From positions 12,772,001-12,836,000 of the forward strand of contig JAGUCH010000001.1 of NCBI GenBank assembly GCA_019096065.1: DNA of 64,000 nt. The letters run 5' to 3'. The first letter of the stretch is position 1. Each line of letters begins with the position of its first letter. Below are positions 50,501 through 56,500 of the stretch, in pieces. Origin of the DNA: Paracyclopina nana (taxonomy: Eukaryota; Arthropoda; Copepoda; Cyclopoida; Cyclopettidae). A program made the position numbers and the translations under genes. The notes beneath the pieces are model-generated. The model saw only the letters and a program-made list of their open reading frames with translations, did not search any database and had not been told where the DNA came from.

Positions 50501-53500
50501 AAAGGACATTGAGCGTCATAAGGAATTCCAAAAGGAGCTCAGTGGCAAGCAGCCAATGTTCGATAGTACGATGAAAAATGGCAAGGCTCTCCAAGGAAAG
50601 GCTCCCAAACCGGACGAGCCTGTAATCAAGCAAATGTTGACTGATTTGAAGAACAAGTGGCTCAACGTGTGCAACTTGAGTGTGGAGAAACAGAGGAAAT
50701 TGGAAGAGGCTCTGCTCCTGAGTGGCCAATTCAAGGATGCTCTCAAGGCCCTCATGGATTGGCTCCACAAAATGGAAGCTGGCTTGGATGACAAATCACC
50801 CGTCCATGGAGATTTGGACACCGTAATGAGCCTCGATGAGAAGCATAAGAACTTCATCGCTGATCTGGAGGGGCGTGCTGAGCAGGTTGATTCGTTGAAA
50901 AAGACCGCTGAGGACCTCCTTGCCACCGCTGACAAAGAAGATTCTGCCAAGATCAGAAGCCAGCTGACAGATTTGACCAATACGTGGGAGAAGGTGTGGT
51001 CGCTCACCAACAACAAGAGCGCCCGACTCAAGGATGCTCTGAAGGAGGCAGAAGAGCTGCACAAGTCAGTCAACATGCTTCTCGAATGGCTGTCCGACGC
51101 AGAAATGAAGCTGAGATTCTCTGGCCCTCTGCCCGAGGACGAGGATGAAGTGATGCGCCAGATCGCTGAGCACGAAAAGTTCATGGCTGAGTTGAAAGAG
51201 AAAGAAAAAGACAAGGATTACACGTTGAGGTTGGCACATGACATCCTCGATAAATGCCATCCCGATGCTGTGAGCGTCATCAAGCACTGGATTACCATCA
51301 TTCAGTCAAGATGGGACGAAGTGGCCTCGTGGGCTCTTCAACGCTACGAGAAGCTGCAAGATCATCTCAAGGAGCTCAAGGATCTTCTTGCCCTTTTGGA
51401 CGAGCTGATGCAATGGCTCATTGGAAAAGAAAATGTACTCACGGAACTGGAAGCCGAGCCTTTGCCTGATGATCTGGAGGTTATCAAGCAGCTCATTGAC
51501 GAGCACCAAGGATTCATGGACAACTTGTCCTCTCGCCAGCCTGAGATCGACTCCGTGTGCAAGCCAATGCGGCCAAAGTCTCAGGCACCTGGAAGCCGAC
51601 GGACTTCCAAAATTGGCAAACCAGGGTAAGTCACCTAGCTTTCTGACGTCTTAAAGTTTGTTTTTTTCTTGCTAAATGTGTGCTAACGTCGTTGCTTTTT
51701 TTGTTTCTCTTTCATTTTTGCACCCTGCTTTCGCTATTTGCACCCCTTCCTCTGCAGCCGAGACTCGAGAGACGGATCCCCCGAGGCTGACCCAGTTTCT
51801 CGCAGACAAAGGTAACGTAGATGCTTTTGCACTTTTTTTTCTTCCTTGCAAAATATTCTAATGATGCATCACCAGCAGCAGCAAAACTGTTGGTTCCTTT
51901 GTTGAGGCTTTCAAGTCTCTTTTGCTATCACATGATGCGCAGGAATTGTCTGCTGTGCTTGACCTACCATCGCCTAGTGATCAAGTGGACTCATTTTCTT
52001 TATATGAGCCATTGAACACAACCTCCTTACGGTATTCCGGTCAATTATTAGAATTTTTGGCTTATGTTTGCCCATGTCTGTCTGTCTCTCGCCTCATCTC
52101 TATATTGATGTGTAACATTGAGTATAATTCGTGTTCTCCCCTTAATTTAGCTATGCTGCGGACAGAGAAGGACTTTCGCCATCCAGAGATTATCCCAAAC
52201 CCTGGCTAGATTATTTGAATGAACAGGGGTGCGTGAACTTACACTTAACTTACACCATTTTTTTGCTTTACTTTTTTTACAAGGTCAATGTAACCCTACT
52301 TAACTAAAAAAATCAAAGAAGCTTTTTTTGGATTGATACTTTTAATATTTCTAATTGATTGACAACAAATCTCATTTTTTTGAGAAAAAGCAAACTTCAT
52401 ACAGAATGAACATTAATCCATGCATCCTTAATTCTCACACAACAGAGGCTACTACAAAGATCACGATGCTTCCTCGCGAAGGCAAAGGTTAGCCCCCCCT
52501 CAAATAATTCTATGAGCTTCCTAAAATAACCCCTGCATCCGATTTGCATGCTTTTCCACTAAAATAAAATGGCTGCGATGGCGCCATAATTTGCTAATGC
52601 TGCTTTGATTGAGCTAACGCCCTTCCCCAAATGTCGGGTCCTGTGGCGCCTTGTCTGTCAGCTATTTGCAACATTGATCAAAATAAGTCAAATTTTCATC
52701 CACAAACCCACATCAGACGTGTCAAAATCCTCTCTGCCCAATTCGAGCCAGACACTGATTTTTGGGTGGGGAGGATGAGTGAAAACAAAGCTTGAACTGT
52801 ATTGTAAACCGTGCATACTCGTCATAAATAGTTGCTGTTTGGGTGGGAAAGGTTCCTGGTATATGAAAAATGATTTCTGATTGCACATCAGAAGAAGCCT
52901 CAGAATGGTCAGAGGACTTTCTGTCTGCAACAGAAACCTTGTCCGCCGTCACTACTTGTACGTGTGAAAGGTATGCCTTTACCGGAACTCTATACCCACC
53001 TATGGCGTTTTTAACTCTAGTCCAGTGCTTAAACTAACTTATGCTATCATGCTACAGTCTTCAATTTAGGCAACGTCTCTAACTTTGATCACTCTTTCAG
53101 TCGTGTCAGTCCTGGAGAGAGAGCTACCCCAGACAGGAGAGCTCCGAGGTTCCCTGAAGGTCGCAAGGGCAGGTAAGCTCATTCAAAATCCTGACAGCCC
53201 ACGGTGGCCTTAATAATATATTTGATTAGCCGTGCCAGCGTGAGCCAACAGGACAACAGGAATCCACGAGCCAAGGCTCTCTGGGAGAAATGGAGACACG
53301 TCTGGATGATGGCTTGGGAGAGAGACCGCAGGCTCAAGGAGAAGCTCAACTATTTGCAAGAGCTGGAGAAAGTCAAGAACTTTGACTGGGATGACTGGAG
53401 GAAACGCTTCCTTAAGCACCACAACAATAAGAAGTCGAGGGTGACGGATTTGTTCCGCAAGCTGGACGAGGATGGCGATGGCTTCCTCACCAGGGATGAC

Positions 53501-56500
53501 TTCATTGATGGGATTCTCAAGAACAAGTTCCCCTCATCCAGGCTCGAGATGAACGCCGTGGCTGACAAGTTTGATCACGGTGATGGCATGATTGACTGGC
53601 GTGAATTCATTGCTGCGCTAAGGCCCGATTGGCAGGACCGCGGTCCTCTCACCGACATGGAGCGCATTGATGACGAAATCAACCGTCAAGTTGCACTTTG
53701 TACTTGTAGGCAAAAGTTCAAAGTGTTCCAAGTCGGCGAAGGAAAATATAGGGTAAGCTAGCATTAAGTCCCAAAGTAACAAGATGTGGATTTCTCATAA
53801 TTTTTCTATATTTTATAGTTTGGCGAGTCTCAAAAGCTCCGCTTGGTCCGTATCCTTCGCTCCACTGTTATGGTTCGTGTTGGTGGCGGTTGGTGCGCAT
53901 TGGATGAGTTCTTGGTCAAGAACGATCCTTGTCGAGGTAACTATAAAGATTTTTTAAAGAAAAAAAGGCTAGAAGTTACACACATTGAAACACACATAAC
54001 TCTGCTCTTCCGCCGTTTGTGTCCACCTTCGACAAAAGCAACACTGAAGTTTGCAGCTTTTTGTACTAGATTGACCTCTGTATTAGATCACATGTCTGAA
54101 GAAGTTCAGCTTGAGGCGCGCGCGGAAGCCGAAAGGCTCACCAAGCTCATTATTCATCATGCCAGAATGGCACGACGCAGAAAAACATCGGTTCCTTTCT
54201 CCTACAACCTCTAGACTAATTATGCTCACGGCATTCCAAAGCTGTTGATAATTCGTGCATTTTTTGCTATCCGGCTGTGACAAATGTTTCACTAACAATA
54301 CTTGCGTTTTTACTAACACTCCTCTCCCACCATCCATGATAGTCATTATCCAAGGAGCCGACGGCAAGCACCGATTGGCTACTCCGGAGGACCACGAGTG
54401 GTGGTGTCCTTTTGGAATTCAAATCGAGCTTATTCGCCTCGACACACAGTCGAGAAAATCGAGTGCCTCCAGCAGAAAGAGTTGTAAGACGTTGTTGTCG
54501 TTGCGTTTTTAGCACTGCACGTTCGAGTGATTTTTTTTTATTTTAGTTTTATTGAGACACACTCTTTACATTTAGCCTGTATTTCTTAGTTTGACTTATT
54601 TCGATTGCCTCTGTAGGATTCGATTATTTTTAGTTTGCTTTTTGCTTTGCTTTTCGCCAGTGTGAACCAAGACTAACCGATTTATCCCCACCTTTTTTTA
54701 GCCAAGGGCCGCACAAATGTCGAACTACGAGAGCAATTTACGCTTGCTTCTGGAGTCTCTCAGAGCATGACTCCATTCAAGACGAGGTCAAGGGCTGAGG
54801 CTAGTCCCAACAGCTCAGTATCTAGCCAATCCGGCCAAAGGCCAAGCATGTCTGGACCGATAACAAAGGTAAAAAGCTCTTACTTTTTGGGGTGCATGTT
54901 GCTTTACATGATCTGCAGCCAGTTTTTCTACCTTTCTATGCATAGACACAAACATTAGCCAACACACAATATAAAATAGAGAAAGTAACTAAGCTCAATT
55001 CTGATGTCATAAAAATATTTAGCCTGCGAAATACTCGACCAACTGATGCCCATGTTCCAAAAAATTCGAGAGCGCGAATTATCTGCTCCGAACTTCAGCA
55101 ATAACCTGTGTCTTTTGCATACCTACGACGGCGTAGTTCTGTCTGAAAGGGGTTGCGTTATCTTCCCCTTTCAAAAAAACAGAAGGGTAAAGAGTTCCCC
55201 TACTCCCTAATAGAATCATTGAAACCAAGTGAACTCGACACACTGCGTAACTCACTGGCTTGTGATGTCTAACTCAATTGATTGTGCTTCTAACAATTTG
55301 GAGGAGTTTGACGTTTGACATTGACATAAAAAATTTAATACTATGCGTACTTTATCTTAACAGATTAAGGAGAAATCGGAGAAAAGCCTGAGCATGGATG
55401 TCATGCGAGCCAGAGCCTCCATGGATGCAGGATATGCCGATGAAACCATGATGGGCTTTACCCGTCGACAATCCGCTGCCCCTGGATCCAGAAACGGCTC
55501 CAGGCCTCCCTCTCGATCAGGGTCTAACTTGTCCCTCGACTCCGAAGATTCACCAAGGGGAAGCAGTGTTCGTCGTACCTCAAGTATGAGGTCAGGGGCT
55601 AGCATTAGCCGTCCTCCGTACAGACAGACTCCTGTCGGATTTGGATCCTCCACCCCAAGAAAGACCTCGACTCCTGCCACGAATGGCAAAGGAAGAACTC
55701 CATCCAACTCTTCCACTGACCGCACTCCAATGAGTGGAAGGTAAGCCATTAACCGAGCGATATCATTGAATTTGGTTCAGGGGATCTATTTTGATCCGTA
55801 ATTCGCATATCTATTTGATGCGTAATACGTCACGTGTAATAACTCAGGATGAGGTCGAAGTCGTACATAACCCCGAGGCCTAGTGAACTGATCAAGTCGA
55901 CGTCTGCCACTAACATTCCTAAATTCGTGGGCTGTTATAGTAACAGCTCCTCTGCAGCTACTACTCCCCTTAGGTATTTTACTTTTAATTGTTAACAGCA
56001 AGCTGTGGTGGTTTTTCACACTTTCTCTCTCCCTTTTCTCTCTGGCCTTGTAGTTGTACTTCGGGTCTTATGGACCGTGACCGTAAAAGGTATAATGCTT
56101 AGCTCATTCTTCCAAAGAACTTTCTCTGATGATCCCAACCTCTTGTTCAGATCTATGATACCACGGTATCGAGGCACTGCGGCCTCCATTGAGGCTCTCT
56201 CAGAAATCCAGTACTTAGAGGATGATGATAGGGAAGAAGAGTTGCTCGACATTGCTGGGCCTCCAGGTACCCCTTCAGGGGCCTCTGAGGCCAGCGGTGG
56301 CGGAGCAAGGTATAGCATTGGATATTAACATACTCCTTCAATGCATGATCACCTAGTTTGTTAAATTATTTTAGCCGTAGAGTTCATTTTCATAGCTCTA
56401 CTTCCTCTTTGCCTGCATCCTCACATGTTGCTAATTTGTTCTCCAACAAGGACCGGAGAATGAGGTAGCTCAAGCAAAAAAACTGCACGACTCTTAACTA

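Noticed and set aside
52882-52970. Using the acceptor at 52890-52891 to make the 52870 segment an internal cassette
   Set aside because: Entry in phase 2 gives a TGA before the donor; only a first-exon reading stays open.
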